64,000 nt of DNA from Streptomyces deccanensis (lineage in GTDB: Bacteria; Actinomycetota; Actinomycetes; Streptomycetales; Streptomycetaceae), in assembly GCF_022385335.1 (NCBI RefSeq), contig NZ_CP092431.1, positions 7,006,001 to 7,070,000 of the forward strand. Direction: 5' to 3'. Of the stretch, positions 18,084 to 28,200 are shown piece by piece. The position numbers and the translations under genes were made by a program. The notes under the pieces are model-generated. The model had not been told where the DNA came from and did no database searches. It saw only the letters and a list, made by a program, of their open reading frames with translations. How positions within the stretch are numbered: the stretch's first letter is position 1; the number at the start of each line of letters is the position of its first letter.

Positions 18084-18134
18084 AGCTTGCCGCTCCCATC
18101 GCGGGAGGTGCATCGGTAACCGGGGCGGCAAGCT
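18084..18134. terminator. Probable convergent terminator
   Basis: AGCTTGCCGC (18084-18093) pairs with GCGGCAAGCT (18125-18134), with further internal pairing in the 31-base loop. It lies between the convergent 130-residue gene and the flavin-type oxidoreductase gene. Confidence 0.55.
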
Positions 18135-18164
18135 CCCCGCAGTCGTAAGCGCAGTCGCAGTGGC

Positions 18165-19193
18165 TCAGCCGAGGTGAGGCAGCACCTCGGCACCGAGTCG
18201 CCGTACGTTCTCCTCCGTCGCCGCCAGATCGCCGGAGCCCTCGACGAGCAGGGCGAACCGGGAGATGCCCGTCCGTTCGCTGGTCGCCGCGAGCCGGTCG
18301 GCGCACAGCCGCGGCGTCCCCACCGGGTGCAGCCCGCAGAGCAGTTCGGTGTAGGCCAACGGGTCCCGCATGGCGCGGGCGCGGCCGTCGACGGTCACAT
18401 GCGCGTCGAGCCCCTGCTTCAGCCAGCCCGGCATCGCCTTGGTGAGCGCCTCCACGGCGTCGGTGCGCCGGTCCGCGATCTGGCAGACGCCGGCCGAGAC
18501 ATGGGCCGCGCCGGAGATCTCCTCCGGCGAACGGCCCGCCGCCCGGGCGCAGGTGCGCCACAGCGCGACCATCTCGGCCTTCTCCTCGTCGCCCACATGC
18601 ATGCCGAGGAGCATCGAGAGCCCGCGCTCGGCGGCCAGCTTCACACTCGTCGGCGAGGTGCAGGCGACGACGACCTCCGGACCCGGTGTCTCGTCCAGGT
18701 CCTCCGCGGGCCTCGGGACGACGGGCACCTCACGGAAGCTGAATCGTTCCCCCGACGCCGAGACCGTGGGCTCCCGCAGCCAGCGCATGAGCAGATCGAG
18801 TGATTCCGGGAAGCCCTTCTCGTACGCCTCCAGCCCGGAGCCGAAGACCTCCAGATCGACCCACGGCCCGCCGCGCCCGACGCCCAGGGAGAAGCGTCCG
18901 CCGGAGGTCACATGCAGCAGCGCGGCCTGTTCGCCCAGGGCCACGGGGTGGACGGTGGGCAGCACGCTGACCGCCGTGCCGACCCGGATACGCCGGGTGC
19001 GGCCCAGCAGTAACGCGGCGAGGGTGATCGCCGACGGGCAGGTGCCGTACGGCACGAAGTGGTGCTCGGCCAGCCAGACCGCGTCCAGCCCTGCCTCGTC
19101 CGCCACTTCGGCGGTCCGCACCGCCCGATGGAGCGCCTCCCCCTGGCCCTGGCCGGGGAACTGGGCGCCCAGTACAAATGTTCCTACGTGCAT
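18165..19193 (-). CDS. LLM-class (luciferase-like) flavin-dependent oxidoreductase
   Basis: A 342-residue bacterial-luciferase-like TIM-barrel protein that uses FMN or F420. Family features are MHVGTFVLGAQFPGQGQGEA at the start, AEVADEAGLDAVWLAEHHF, the strand-helix TRRIRVGTAVSVLPTVHPV, the phosphate-binding GGRFSLGVGRGGPWVDLEVF, and the C-terminal LCADRLAATSERTGISRFAL. ATG at 19193 begins exactly at the first barrel strand; an open frame upstream adds 49 basic residues that look like untranslated DNA. The substrate cannot be told from sequence. Confidence 0.88.
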   Translation of the reverse strand: MHVGTFVLGAQFPGQGQGEALHRAVRTAEVADEAGLDAVWLAEHHFVPYGTCPSAITLAALLLGRTRRIRVGTAVSVLPTVHPVALGEQAALLHVTSGGRFSLGVGRGGPWVDLEVFGSGLEAYEKGFPESLDLLMRWLREPTVSASGERFSFREVPVVPRPAEDLDETPGPEVVVACTSPTSVKLAAERGLSMLLGMHVGDEEKAEMVALWRTCARAAGRSPEEISGAAHVSAGVCQIADRRTDAVEALTKAMPGWLKQGLDAHVTVDGRARAMRDPLAYTELLCGLHPVGTPRLCADRLAATSERTGISRFALLVEGSGDLAATEENVRRLGAEVLPHLG

Positions 19194-19414
19194 CGCTCTT
19201 CCTGCTTCCTCGGCTCCGACTCGGGAGCTCCCCCACCGGCATAACCCCGTGACACGTGCCGAAGACACGGCCTGGCGACGAGATTTGCGGATTGTCTGCA
19301 GAATGGGCCGGGCGGAGGGCGTTCTGAGGGGATTGGTCACGTACGCATACCCCCACCGGGCCCGCGTAGGCTGGATGCCAACCCTGCTCCCTGTATAGCC
19401 CCGTGAGGTGTTCC

Positions 19415-19765
19415 GTGTCCCCGCGTCGCAACCGCCCCAAGGACTCTGGTGCGTCGGGCCCGTCGGGTCCGTCAGGCCGCAGCGCGGACGAGGACCGGTC
19501 GGACCGGTACGGCGGCTGGCAGACCAGCGAGCCCTGGCGGGGCGAGGAGTGGAGCGTGCGCCATGTGGCGGGCGCGAGCGCGGCCGGCAAGACCTACCGC
19601 TGCCCCGGCTGCGACCAGATGATCCCCTCCGGGGTGCCGCACGTCGTCGCCTGGCCCGAGCACTCGGGCGTCGACGAGCGCCGGCACTGGCACAAGGCCT
19701 GCTGGAACGCGAAGGACCGCCGCACCTCGCGGGTGCAGCGGTCCCGTAACGCGCCGAGGTTCTGA
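19415..19765 (+). CDS. Small Cys/His-containing conserved protein
   Basis: A 116-residue protein with a basic, Ser/Gly-rich N terminus (SPRRNRPKDSGASGPSGPSG) and a conserved core VRHVAGASAAGKTYRCPGCD. This is followed by HVVAWPEH and RRHWHKACWNAKDRR. The CPGC and H-W-H..C arrangement suggests a small zinc-binding fold. The ASAAGKTY stretch resembles a P-loop only superficially. GTG at 19415 follows a GTGAGGTG site. The gene ends 31 bases from the convergent ABC permease. Function unknown; nucleic-acid binding is a reasonable guess from the charge and zinc motif. Confidence 0.78.
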   Translation: MSPRRNRPKDSGASGPSGPSGRSADEDRSDRYGGWQTSEPWRGEEWSVRHVAGASAAGKTYRCPGCDQMIPSGVPHVVAWPEHSGVDERRHWHKACWNAKDRRTSRVQRSRNAPRF

Positions 19766-19796
19766 CACCTCGCGGACCCTCGGTCGTAGTCCCCGG

Positions 19797-20663
19797 TCAG
19801 ACGTCCCGCTTCTCCAGCAGGGCGTACGCGCCGACGAACGCGGCCGCCACCAGACCGAGCATGATCCACAGCGGGTCCCAGCCCGACGGGCCGGTCTGGC
19901 TGAGCTCCGCGCCGTAGAAGACGCTCAGCTGACTCGGGATCGAGTACTCCAGCAGGAACTCCTGCACGTCCTTCAGCGACTCCGAGAACATGAAGATCGC
20001 GATGACCAGCGGCGCGAGGAAGACGCCGAGCATGATGGTGATCGCACCGGCGGAGTGCCGGATCAGTGAGCCCATCAGCAGCGACAGCAGCCCGAAGAGC
20101 GCGAGGAAGAGGCTCACGCCGACGGTGGCCTTGAACCACTCCTCGCCGTCGGGGTTCAGCACGCCGTTGCCCTCCAGGATCGCCACCTGGGCGAAGCCGA
20201 CGAACGCGGTGGTGACCAGGGTGACCGTGAAGGTGAGGGCGAAGAACACGATGGCCTTCGCGAGCAGCACCCGGCCACGGCTCGGGCAGGCCGTCATCGT
20301 GGTCCGGATCATTCCCGTGCCGTACTCGGACGCGGTGGTCAGCACCCCGAGCGTGATGACGCAGACGCTGCCGATCATCAGTCCGAACAGGCCGAGACCG
20401 AGCGGGGACTCGCCCTCCAGGTTCATGTCCGTGGAGGAGGCGATCAGGGCGAAGAGCAGACCGAGGCCGATCACCAGGACGACGAAGACACCCAGCGTCC
20501 ACATCGTCGAACGGACCGACTTGATCTTCGTCCACTCGGACGAGAGCGCGTGCCCGAGGTGGGTGCGCACGACCGGGATCGGCGAGGTGTACGAAGTGCC
20601 CGGCGCGCCCTGCCAGTTGGGGGCGGGCGGCTGCTGCGTGACGGGCGGCTGGGGCGTGCTCAT
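19797..20663 (-). CDS. ABC-2 type transporter permease (pair 1)
   Basis: A 288-residue permease with a proline/glutamine-rich cytoplasmic N terminus (MSTPQPPVTQQPPAPNWQ), then SSEWTKIKSVRSTMWTLGVF leading into six membrane helices. The motif TTASEYGTGMIRTTMTACPS after helix 2 is typical of actinobacterial ABC-2 permeases of this group. Its start overlaps the stop of the ATPase gene (ATGA, 20660-20663). It is paralogous to the permease at 22118-22888, which has the corresponding VVSNEYSTGMIRTSLAAVPQ. Substrate unknown. Confidence 0.9.
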   Translation of the reverse strand: MSTPQPPVTQQPPAPNWQGAPGTSYTSPIPVVRTHLGHALSSEWTKIKSVRSTMWTLGVFVVLVIGLGLLFALIASSTDMNLEGESPLGLGLFGLMIGSVCVITLGVLTTASEYGTGMIRTTMTACPSRGRVLLAKAIVFFALTFTVTLVTTAFVGFAQVAILEGNGVLNPDGEEWFKATVGVSLFLALFGLLSLLMGSLIRHSAGAITIMLGVFLAPLVIAIFMFSESLKDVQEFLLEYSIPSQLSVFYGAELSQTGPSGWDPLWIMLGLVAAAFVGAYALLEKRDV

Positions 20664-21937
20664 CGGGCGTCCTCGGACTTCGTCAGGTCGGCGGCGGGCG
20701 CGGGGGCCGCGGGTGCGGGGGAGGGGGCCGGCGCGGCGGCGGGCTGCGCGGGCGCCGGGGGCGCGGACGGGGGCGCGGACTGGGCGTACGGGTTCGCCTG
20801 GGGCTGCGCGGGCGCCGGAGCGGGCGCCGTGGGAGCCGGAGCGCCGTACGGACCGGCCGACGGCTGGCCCTGCGGTGCCGGGTGGCCCTGCGGTGCGTAC
20901 GGCTGGCCGCCCTGCTGCGGTGCCGGCGGGGCGTACCAGCCCGGCTGCCCCTGTCCGGGCACCGGCATCGGCGGCTGCGCGCCGGGCGGCAGGGGCTGCT
21001 GGAGACCGGCCTTCTGGTCGGTCGTCGAGCGGTAGTCGACGGCGCCCTGCGTCATCCGCATGTACGCCTCCTCCAACGAGGCCTGGTGCGGCGACAGTTC
21101 CCACAGCCGTACGTCGGCGCCGTGCGCGAGGTCGCTGATCCGGGGGAGCGGCAGACCCATGACACGCAGTGCCCCGTCCTGCTCGGGCAGCACCTGGCCC
21201 CCCGCCTCGGTCAGCGCCGCCGACAGCTTCTCGCGCTGCTGCGGCTCGCTGTCCGGCGTCCGTACGCGCGCGAAGTCGGCGGAGTTCGCCGAGATGAAGT
21301 CCTTGATGCTCATGTCGGAGAGCAGCTGCCCGCGACCGATCACGATGAGGTGGTCGGCGGTCACCGCCATCTCGCTCATCAGGTGCGAGGAGACGAAGAC
21401 GGTACGGCCCTCGGCGGCCAGCGCCTTCATCAGGTTGCGGACCCAGAGGATGCCCTCGGGGTCGAGGCCGTTGACCGGCTCGTCGAAGAGCAGCACCTGG
21501 GGGTCGCCGAGCAGGGCGGCGGCGATGCCGAGCCGCTGGCCCATGCCGAGCGAGAAGCCCTTGGAGCGTTTCTTGGCGACGTCCTGGAGGCCGACGACCC
21601 CGAGCACCTCATCCACTCGGCGGGCTGGGATGCCCGACAGCTGGGCCAGGGACAGCAGGTGGTTGCGGGCGTGCCGGCCGCCGTGCACCGCCTTGGCGTC
21701 GAGCAGCGCACCGACCTGACGGGCCGCGTTCGGCAGCTTGCGGTACGGATAGCCGCCGATCGTCACCTGCCCGGAGGTGGGATTGTCCAGGCCCAGGATC
21801 ATGCGCATCGTCGTCGACTTGCCCGAGCCGTTGGGGCCCAGGAAGCCGGTGACGGCCCCCGGCCGCACCTGGAAGGAAAGGTTGTACACGGCCGTCTTGG
21901 CGCCATAGCGCTTCGTCAGGCCGACTGCCTCGATCAT
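20660..21937 (-). CDS. ABC transporter ATPase with long Pro/Gln/Ala-rich tail (pair 1)
   Basis: A 425-residue ATPase. The first 310 residues are a normal ABC domain with Walker A GFLGPNGSGKSTTMRMILGL, the signature FSLGMGQRLGIAAALLGDP, Walker B VLLFDEPVNGLDPEGILW and the H-loop VSSHLMSEMAVTADHL. Residues from about 313 to 425 form a low-complexity tail rich in Pro, Gln, Gly and Ala. Its partner permease also starts with a Pro/Gln-rich segment. ATG at 21937 (MIEAVGLTKRYG) matches the start of the paralogue; an in-frame GTG lies three codons upstream. Confidence 0.9.
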   Translation of the reverse strand: MIEAVGLTKRYGAKTAVYNLSFQVRPGAVTGFLGPNGSGKSTTMRMILGLDNPTSGQVTIGGYPYRKLPNAARQVGALLDAKAVHGGRHARNHLLSLAQLSGIPARRVDEVLGVVGLQDVAKKRSKGFSLGMGQRLGIAAALLGDPQVLLFDEPVNGLDPEGILWVRNLMKALAAEGRTVFVSSHLMSEMAVTADHLIVIGRGQLLSDMSIKDFISANSADFARVRTPDSEPQQREKLSAALTEAGGQVLPEQDGALRVMGLPLPRISDLAHGADVRLWELSPHQASLEEAYMRMTQGAVDYRSTTDQKAGLQQPLPPGAQPPMPVPGQGQPGWYAPPAPQQGGQPYAPQGHPAPQGQPSAGPYGAPAPTAPAPAPAQPQANPYAQSAPPSAPPAPAQPAAAPAPSPAPAAPAPAADLTKSEDAR

Positions 21938-22117
21938 GCTCCGCACCCATCGAACGGTTCGTGACGTCTCGGAATCGTCTCAGGACGTCGGGGCGCACGC
22001 CCCCGTAAGGATTAGGAGCTTATCGGGGCGCTGACGGTTCCGGCCAAGAGGAAGTAAAACCGCGCAGGTCACCGGCCGGTTGTTTTGGCATGTACGTAAC
22101 CGCTGGTCAGGACCTGC

Positions 22118-22888
22118 TCACGCGTCGCGCCTCTTGAGCGACACATAGCCGACGAGCAGGGCCGCCGCCACCCACAGCGCCATGATGCCGAGACCGCCCC
22201 AGGGCCCGTACGGCGTGTCGTCGTCGACCGGGGTGACCACCTGCATGATCTTGCTGCCGGCCTGGTCGGGGAGGTAGCGGCCGACCTTCTCGGTGGCGGC
22301 GACGTTGCCCAGGATGTTGGAGATCAGGAAGAAGAACGGCATCAGGATGCCCAGCGACAGCATCGGGCTGCGCAGCATCGCCGCGACGCCCATCGAGAAC
22401 ATCGCGATCAGGGTCATGTAGAGCCCGCCGCCGAAGACCGCCCGCAGCACACCCGGATCGCCGATCTCGGCCCGGTGCGAGCCGAGCATCGCCTGCCCCA
22501 GGAAGAACGTCACGAAGCTGGTCACGAGCCCCACCGCGAAGGAGAGGGCGGTGGCCACCGCGATCTTGCTGAAGAGGAACGTGCCGCGCTGCGGCACGGC
22601 GGCCAGCGAGGTCCGGATCATGCCGGTGCTGTACTCGTTCGACACCACCAGCACCCCGAACACGATCATCGCCAGCTGGCCGAGGGTCATCCCCGCGAAA
22701 CTGATGAACGTCGGGTCGAACGAGAGCCGGTCGTCGCGGCTCAGACTGTCGAACTCGTTCTTCGACAGCAGCGAGATCAGCACGCCGAGCGCGATCGTGA
22801 CGATCCCGGCCAGCGACAGCGTCCACACCGTGGACGCCACCGAACGGATCTTGGTCCACTCCGAGCGGACGACCTGGGCCGCGGTCAC
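22118..22888 (-). CDS. ABC-2 type transporter permease (pair 2)
   Basis: A 256-residue permease with six hydrophobic helices, starting MTAAQVVRSEWTKIRSVAST and carrying the VVSNEYSTGMIRTSLAAVPQ loop. It is the paralogue of the permease at 19797 but lacks the Pro/Gln-rich N-terminal extension. Its start overlaps the stop of the ATPase gene at 22885 (ATGA). The stretch from 21938 to 22117 separates the two pairs and probably contains the promoter of pair 1. Confidence 0.9.
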   Translation of the reverse strand: MTAAQVVRSEWTKIRSVASTVWTLSLAGIVTIALGVLISLLSKNEFDSLSRDDRLSFDPTFISFAGMTLGQLAMIVFGVLVVSNEYSTGMIRTSLAAVPQRGTFLFSKIAVATALSFAVGLVTSFVTFFLGQAMLGSHRAEIGDPGVLRAVFGGGLYMTLIAMFSMGVAAMLRSPMLSLGILMPFFFLISNILGNVAATEKVGRYLPDQAGSKIMQVVTPVDDDTPYGPWGGLGIMALWVAAALLVGYVSLKRRDA

Positions 22889-23859
22889 GGCCGGCCCTCC
22901 CGCTTCCAGCCGGCGCCCCAGGCGGGCGCCGGGGGCGGGCTCACCACCGGGGTGCCGTCGTGCGCGTGGTACTCCACCGACTCGGCGGTCAGCCGCATGA
23001 ACGCCTCCTCCAGCGACGCCTGTTGGGGACTCAGCTCGTGCAGCACGATCCGGTGCTCGGCGGCCAGCTCGCCGATCTGCTCCGGTTTCCCGCCGTCCAC
23101 CTCCAGCGCCCCGTCACCCGCCTCCTCGACCAGCACCCCGACGGCGTGCAGCGCGTCGAGCAGCTGTTCCCGCTGGGGGGTGCGGATCCGTACGTACGAC
23201 CGTGAGTTCCGCTGGATGAACTGTGCCATCGAGGTGTCGGCGAGGAGCCGTCCCTGTCCGATCACCACGAGGTGGTCGGCGGTCAGCGCCATCTCGCTCA
23301 TCAGGTGCGACGACACGAACACGGTCCTGCCCTGGGCGGCGAGGGACTTCATCAGGTTCCGGATCCAGTGGATGCCCTCGGGGTCGAGGCCGTTGACGGG
23401 CTCGTCGAACATCAGGATCCGCGGATCGCCGAGCAGCGCGCCGGCGATGCCGAGCCGCTGACCCATGCCGAGCGAGAACCCCTTCGCCTTCTTCCGCGCG
23501 ACCGACGTCAGTCCGACCGTGTCCAGCACCTCGTGCACCCGGGCCCGGGGGATGCCGTTGCTCTGCGCGAGGCACAGCAGGTGATTGAAGGCGCTGCGGC
23601 CGCCGTGCATCGCCTTGGCGTCCAGCAGCGCGCCGATGTACGTCAGCGGGTCCCTCAGGCGGTCGTAGTGCGTGCCGTCGATCCGGACGTCCCCCGCCGT
23701 CGGGCGGTCCAGCCCCAGGATCATGCGCATCGTCGTCGATTTCCCGGCTCCGTTGGGTCCGAGAAAACCGGTCACGATCCCGGGCCGCACGGCGAAAGTC
23801 AGATTGTTCACCGCGACCTTCTCGCCATACCGCTTGGTCAGCCCGTCGAGCTCGATCAT
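22885..23859 (-). CDS. ABC transporter ATPase (pair 2)
   Basis: A 324-residue ATPase with Walker A GFLGPNGAGKSTTMRMILGL, the signature FSLGMGQRLGIAGALLGDP, Walker B ILMFDEPVNGLDPEGIHW and the H-loop VSSHLMSEMALTADHL. It is closely similar to the ATPase at 20660 but its C-terminal tail after the ABC domain is only about 25 residues. The two ATPase-permease pairs therefore look like a tandem duplication in which one copy gained, or the other lost, the Pro-rich extensions. Substrate unknown. Confidence 0.92.
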   Translation of the reverse strand: MIELDGLTKRYGEKVAVNNLTFAVRPGIVTGFLGPNGAGKSTTMRMILGLDRPTAGDVRIDGTHYDRLRDPLTYIGALLDAKAMHGGRSAFNHLLCLAQSNGIPRARVHEVLDTVGLTSVARKKAKGFSLGMGQRLGIAGALLGDPRILMFDEPVNGLDPEGIHWIRNLMKSLAAQGRTVFVSSHLMSEMALTADHLVVIGQGRLLADTSMAQFIQRNSRSYVRIRTPQREQLLDALHAVGVLVEEAGDGALEVDGGKPEQIGELAAEHRIVLHELSPQQASLEEAFMRLTAESVEYHAHDGTPVVSPPPAPAWGAGWKREGRP

Positions 23860-23926
23860 GCGGCCACGCTAAAACGGTGCCGGGGGCCCTGCCACCGGAG
23901 CACTGGTGACCGCCGCCCCGCTTTTC

Positions 23927-23948
23927 AGGGGCGCGGGAACTGCGCGAC
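23927..23948. repeat. Dispersed intergenic repeat, GCGCAGTTCCCGCGCCCCT copy
   Basis: AGGGGCGCGGGAACTGCGCG is one copy of a short intergenic element found five times in this window (also 32254-32298, 36962-36985, 42894-42938 and, diverged, 45744-45769). It sits between the ABC pair and the filP terminator. Confidence 0.7.
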
Positions 23949-23971
23949 CGCAGCTACACCGGAACGCCGAA

Positions 23972-24001
23972 GCCCGCGCCCCCCGGAGGGGAGACGCGGG
24001 C
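23972..24001 (-). terminator. Probable filP terminator
   Basis: GCCCGCG (23972-23978) pairs with CGCGGGC (23995-24001), with a second inner stem CCCC/GGGG. It is just downstream of the filP stop codon on the minus strand. Confidence 0.6.
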
Positions 24002-24039
24002 CCGTGGTGCCTCGGCCGGTGGGACGGCAGGTGACCGTG

Positions 24040-24978
24040 TTACCGGGACTGCTGCGCCGGAACCCCGCGGGAGATCGGCTCGTCGTCGGTGACCGGCGTG
24101 CCCGCGGCGGCGACCGCCGCACCCGTGAGGGTCGCCAGCATCTCGCGCACGTTCGTCAGCTGGGCGTTGATCGAGTCGCGACGGTTGGTGAGCGCCGCCA
24201 GCTCGCGCTCGGATTCCGAACGGATCCGGTCCGCCTTGGCGTTCGCGTCCGCGACGATGTCCTCGGCCTGACGCTGCGCGGTCTCCACCGTCTGGCGGGC
24301 GCGGCGCTCGGCGTCGGTGCGCAGCTTCTCGGCCTCCAGGCGGAGCTGCTCCGCGCGGTGCTCGATCTCCGCGAGACGCTTCTCCGCCTTCTGCTGACGC
24401 GAGGCCAGGTCGCGCTCGGACTGCTCGCGACGCTTGGCGAGGTTCGTCTCGAAGTCGGCGGCGGCCTGCGCGGCCTTCGCACGGGTCTCCTCGAAGAGGG
24501 CGTCCGCCTCCTCGCGCTTGGACTGCGCGTCCTTCTGCGCCTCGGCACGCAGCTGCGACGCGTCGCTCTTGGCCTTCTCGACGATCCGGACGCCCTCGTC
24601 CTCGGCCTTGGCCTTGCGCTCCGCGGAGAAGGACTCCGCGTCGTTGCGCACCTGCTGGGCCGCCGACTCGGCGAGCTCACGGTGCTGCTCGGCGGCGCGG
24701 CGGGCCTCCTCGCGCAGGTCCTTCGCCTCCTCCTCGGCGAGGCGGAGGATCTTCTCGACGCGCGCGCCGAGACCGGCGTAGGACGGCTCGGCGTCGGTCA
24801 CCGCGGCCTGGGCGTTCTGCGTCTCGAGGTGGAGCTCCTCGATGCGCTTCTCCAGGGCGGTGATGCGGGCGAGAGCGGAGTCACGGTCGGAGACGAGCTT
24901 GGAGATACGTTCGTCCACCTGAGCGCGGTCGTATCCACGCCGCACAAGCTCGAAGCCGTAGGGGGAAGTGTCGCTCAT
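24040..24978 (-). CDS. filP: FilP, intermediate-filament-like coiled-coil protein
   Basis: FilP forms a cytoskeletal network behind the hyphal tip of Streptomyces and gives hyphae stiffness; it interacts with DivIVA. This 312-residue protein begins MSDTSPYGFELVRRGYDRAQ followed by VDERI, a DivIVA-like N-terminal motif. A long Glu/Ala/Arg-rich coiled coil (about residues 30-280) follows, with repeating A-E-x-L-R-x-E-A units, and a short Ala/Pro tail. Residues 257-285 hold RELAALTNRRDSINAQLTNV, which is shared with the C-terminal end of Scy. The gene lies directly downstream of scy on the same strand, the order I know from S. coelicolor. ATG at 24978 follows the site AGGAACCCC, which is only moderate. 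Confidence 0.94.
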   Translation of the reverse strand: MSDTSPYGFELVRRGYDRAQVDERISKLVSDRDSALARITALEKRIEELHLETQNAQAAVTDAEPSYAGLGARVEKILRLAEEEAKDLREEARRAAEQHRELAESAAQQVRNDAESFSAERKAKAEDEGVRIVEKAKSDASQLRAEAQKDAQSKREEADALFEETRAKAAQAAADFETNLAKRREQSERDLASRQQKAEKRLAEIEHRAEQLRLEAEKLRTDAERRARQTVETAQRQAEDIVADANAKADRIRSESERELAALTNRRDSINAQLTNVREMLATLTGAAVAAAGTPVTDDEPISRGVPAQQSR

Positions 24979-25235
24979 GGGGTTCCTGTCGAATGAGACC
25001 GGTGAGGTGATAGGTGGAATCCTAGGGGGCGAAGCGGCGTGTCATCGAGCAGATGCACGTTTGATCTGGAGAATGACACCCCTTTTGAGTGGCCGACCAT
25101 CGGAATACTTGCCAGAAACTTTGCGTAAAGGCCCTGAAAGCACAGACGGCACAGATGGCAAGCACAGAACGAGCACAAATTGATGTCCGTAGAGCCAGGG
25201 CGGGGCGGGAAGATACCCGCAACACCCCGGCACCG
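24979..25235 (-). promoter_or_regulatory. scy-filP intergenic region, probable filP promoter
   Basis: This 257-base gap is lower in GC than its surroundings, especially 25070-25185, which fits a promoter region for filP separate from scy. On the minus strand TTTACG and TATTCC are spaced by 16 bases near 25110-25135 but match the consensus poorly. No open frame here looks coding. Confidence 0.45.
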
Positions 25236-28200
25236 CTAGCCGTCTGACGACTTGCCACCCGAACGGGTCGCACCCGCCGCGGCGCCCGTCTTGACTCCAC
25301 CGTCCTTGCCGCTCGACGGGGCCTCAAAAGACTCCAACGCGACCAGGACGTCCTGGACACGGGAGATCTCCGCATTGATGTCCTCGCGGCGGCGGACCAG
25401 CACCTCCAGCTCGCGCTTGCCCTCCTCGACCGTGCGGCGGGCCTCACGGATCGCCTCGGCCTTCAGCTCCTCGGCCTCGCGGACGAGCGTGGACTTCTTC
25501 TGCTCGGCCTCCTTCAGCAGACCCTCGGCCTTCTTCACCGCGGCGATACGCACCTTGCCGGCCTCGGAGTTCGCCTCGGAAACGATCTCCTTGGCCTTCG
25601 CCGTCGCCTTCTCCAACTGCTCCTCGGCGGCCTTGATGAGCGCGTCGCAGCGGTCACCGGTGGATTTCATCGTCTCGGCGGCCTCGCGGCGGGCCCGCGT
25701 GTGCAGCGCCTCGATCTCGGCCGTGATCCGGTCACGCAGCTCCTCGGCCCGCTCCCTTATGGCGGTCGCGTCGCGGCGCGCGCCGATGAGCAGCTCGTCG
25801 GCGTCCGTACGGGCCTTCTCCACCGTGGAGTTGCCCTCGACGGTCGCCTCGGCGACCAGCCGCTCGGCCTCCTTGCGGGCCGCGCCGACCATGGAGTCGG
25901 CCTGCCCCTCGGCGTCCGCGGTGGTCTGCAGGGCCTGCGTCTGCGCCTCGGTGAGCAGCTTGTCGGCCTCGGCCGCCGTCTCCGAGATGAGCTTGTCGAC
26001 CTGCTCGGCGGCCTCGGAACGCCGCTTGTTGGCGTCCTTGCGGGCCTGGTCGAGGGTGTTGTCGGCCTCCTCGCGGGCGTGCGCCATGAGCCGGTCGGCC
26101 TCGGCCTCCGCCTCGGCCCGCGCGCGCTCGGCGTCGGCCCGGACCCGCTCGGCGTGCTGTTGTGCGGAGCCCACCGTCTCGGCGGCCTCGGCCCGCAGCC
26201 GCTCGGCCTCGTCGGTGGCCTCGCCGATCAGCCGGTCGGCCTTGGCGACGGACTCTGCCCGGACCCGCTCGGCCTCCTCGTTGGTCTCCCGGGTCAGCCG
26301 CTCCGCCTCGGCCGTCACCTCGGTGATCAGGGTGTCGGCCTGGGTCGCCGCGTCCGAACGGATGCGGTTGGCGTCCTCACGGGCCTCGGCACGGGTGCGC
26401 GAGGCGTCCTGGTCGGCCCGCGCGACGGTGTCGGAGGCCTCCGTACGGACCCGCTGGGCGTGCTCGGAGGCATCCGAACGCACCCGCTCGGCCTCGGCGA
26501 TGGCCTCCGCGACCGTGCGCTCGGCGAGCGACTTGGCGGCCTCCGACTCCTCCCGAGCCTCGCGGCGCACCCGGTTGGCGTCCTCGGTGGCCCGCTCCCG
26601 CTCCGCGTAGGCGTCGGCGCGGACCCGGTCCGACTCCTCCTCGGCCTCGCGGCGCATCCGGTCCGCCACGTGCTCGGCCGTGTTGCGCAGCCCGGCGATC
26701 TCCTCCTGGGCCTGCTCGTGCAGCCCGGCGACGGAGTCCCGCACCTGCTGGGCGTGCTGTTCGGCGGCAGACACCATCTCCATGGCGCGCCGCTCGGCCT
26801 CCTCGACCAGCCGTACGGCCTCGGCCTGGGCCTCCTCGACGCGTTTGCGCGCCGAGGCCAGCAGTTCCTCGCTCTGCTCGCGGGCCCGCAGCCGCTCCTG
26901 GTCGGCCTCCTGCCGGGCCGCGCCGAGCAGTTCCTCGGCCTCGCGGCGGCGCCGGGCGGCTTCCTCCTGCGCGGCGGCCAGCGTCTCCGAGGCCTCCGTG
27001 GCGAGCCGCTCGGCCGCGGCCTGCGCCTCCGCCCGTACCCGGTCGGCGGTGTCCTGCGCCTCGGACTTCAGCCGCTCGGCCTCGGACGCGGCCTCCGACC
27101 GCAGCCGTACGGCGACGGCCTCGCCCTCGGCGCGGGACGCGGACGCGTCGGACGCGGCCTCGTCGCGCAGCCGCTCGATCTCGGCCTCGGCCTGCGCCTG
27201 GAGCGTACGGATGCGCTCGGCGGCCTCGGAGCGCAGCCGGTCGCTCTCCTCGCCGGCCTCGCGGCGGATCCGCTCGGCATCGGCGCGGGCGTCGGTGAGC
27301 GCCTCCTCGGCGGAGGCCAGCCGCGCCTCGGCCTCGCCCTGCAGCCGGGTCAGCTCCTCGGCCGCCTCCGCCTTGCGGGTCTCGACGCCGCGCTCGGTCT
27401 CCTCGCGCAGCTCACGGGCGGCCCGCTCGGCCTCGGCCTTCAGCTCCTCGGACTGCTCCTCGGCCTCGGCGCGCAGCCGCTCGGCCTCCTTGCGGGTCCG
27501 CTCCAGCGTCTCCTCGGCCTGACGGCGCAGCGTCGAAGCACGTTCGATGGCCTCGGTACGGACCTTCTCGCTGTCCGCGGTGGCCGTCTGCCGCAGCTCG
27601 TCGGCGTCCGTGCGGGCCTTGGCGAGCAGCTCCTCGGCGGTCTTGGCCGCCTCCTCGATCTGCTGGACGGCCTCACGCCGGGCCTCGGAGCGGATCCGCT
27701 CGCCCTCGGCGACCGCGTCGGAGCGCAGCTGCTCGGCCTCGCCGCGCAGCCGGCGCGCCTCCTCCTGCAGCTCGACGGTCTTGGCGCGGTACTCCTTGGT
27801 GTCGTCCTTCGCCGAACCCTTGAGCTGTTCGGCGAGGTCGTGGGCCTCGGCGCGCAGCCGGTCCGCCTCCGCCTCGGCCTCGGCGCGGATGCGCTCGGCC
27901 TCCTCGGCGGCGGCCTTGGTGGTGTTGCGGGCCTCCTCGGACGCCTTGTTCAGCACGTCCTCGGCGGTCTTGGCCGTCTTGGCGAGCTGGGAGGCGGACT
28001 CCTCCGCGGTGATCGAGCGGGCCTTCTCGGCGGCCTCGGCGAGCAGCTTCTCCGCCTCGGCCCTGGCGTCCGCGACGACCTCTTCGGCGGATGCCTTGGT
28101 GGCCTCGGCCTCCTTGGTGGCCTCCTCGACCAGCCGGGCGACCTGCTCCTTGGCCGTACGGGTGCGCTGCTCGTTGGTCGTCTCGGCGGCGGTGACGACC

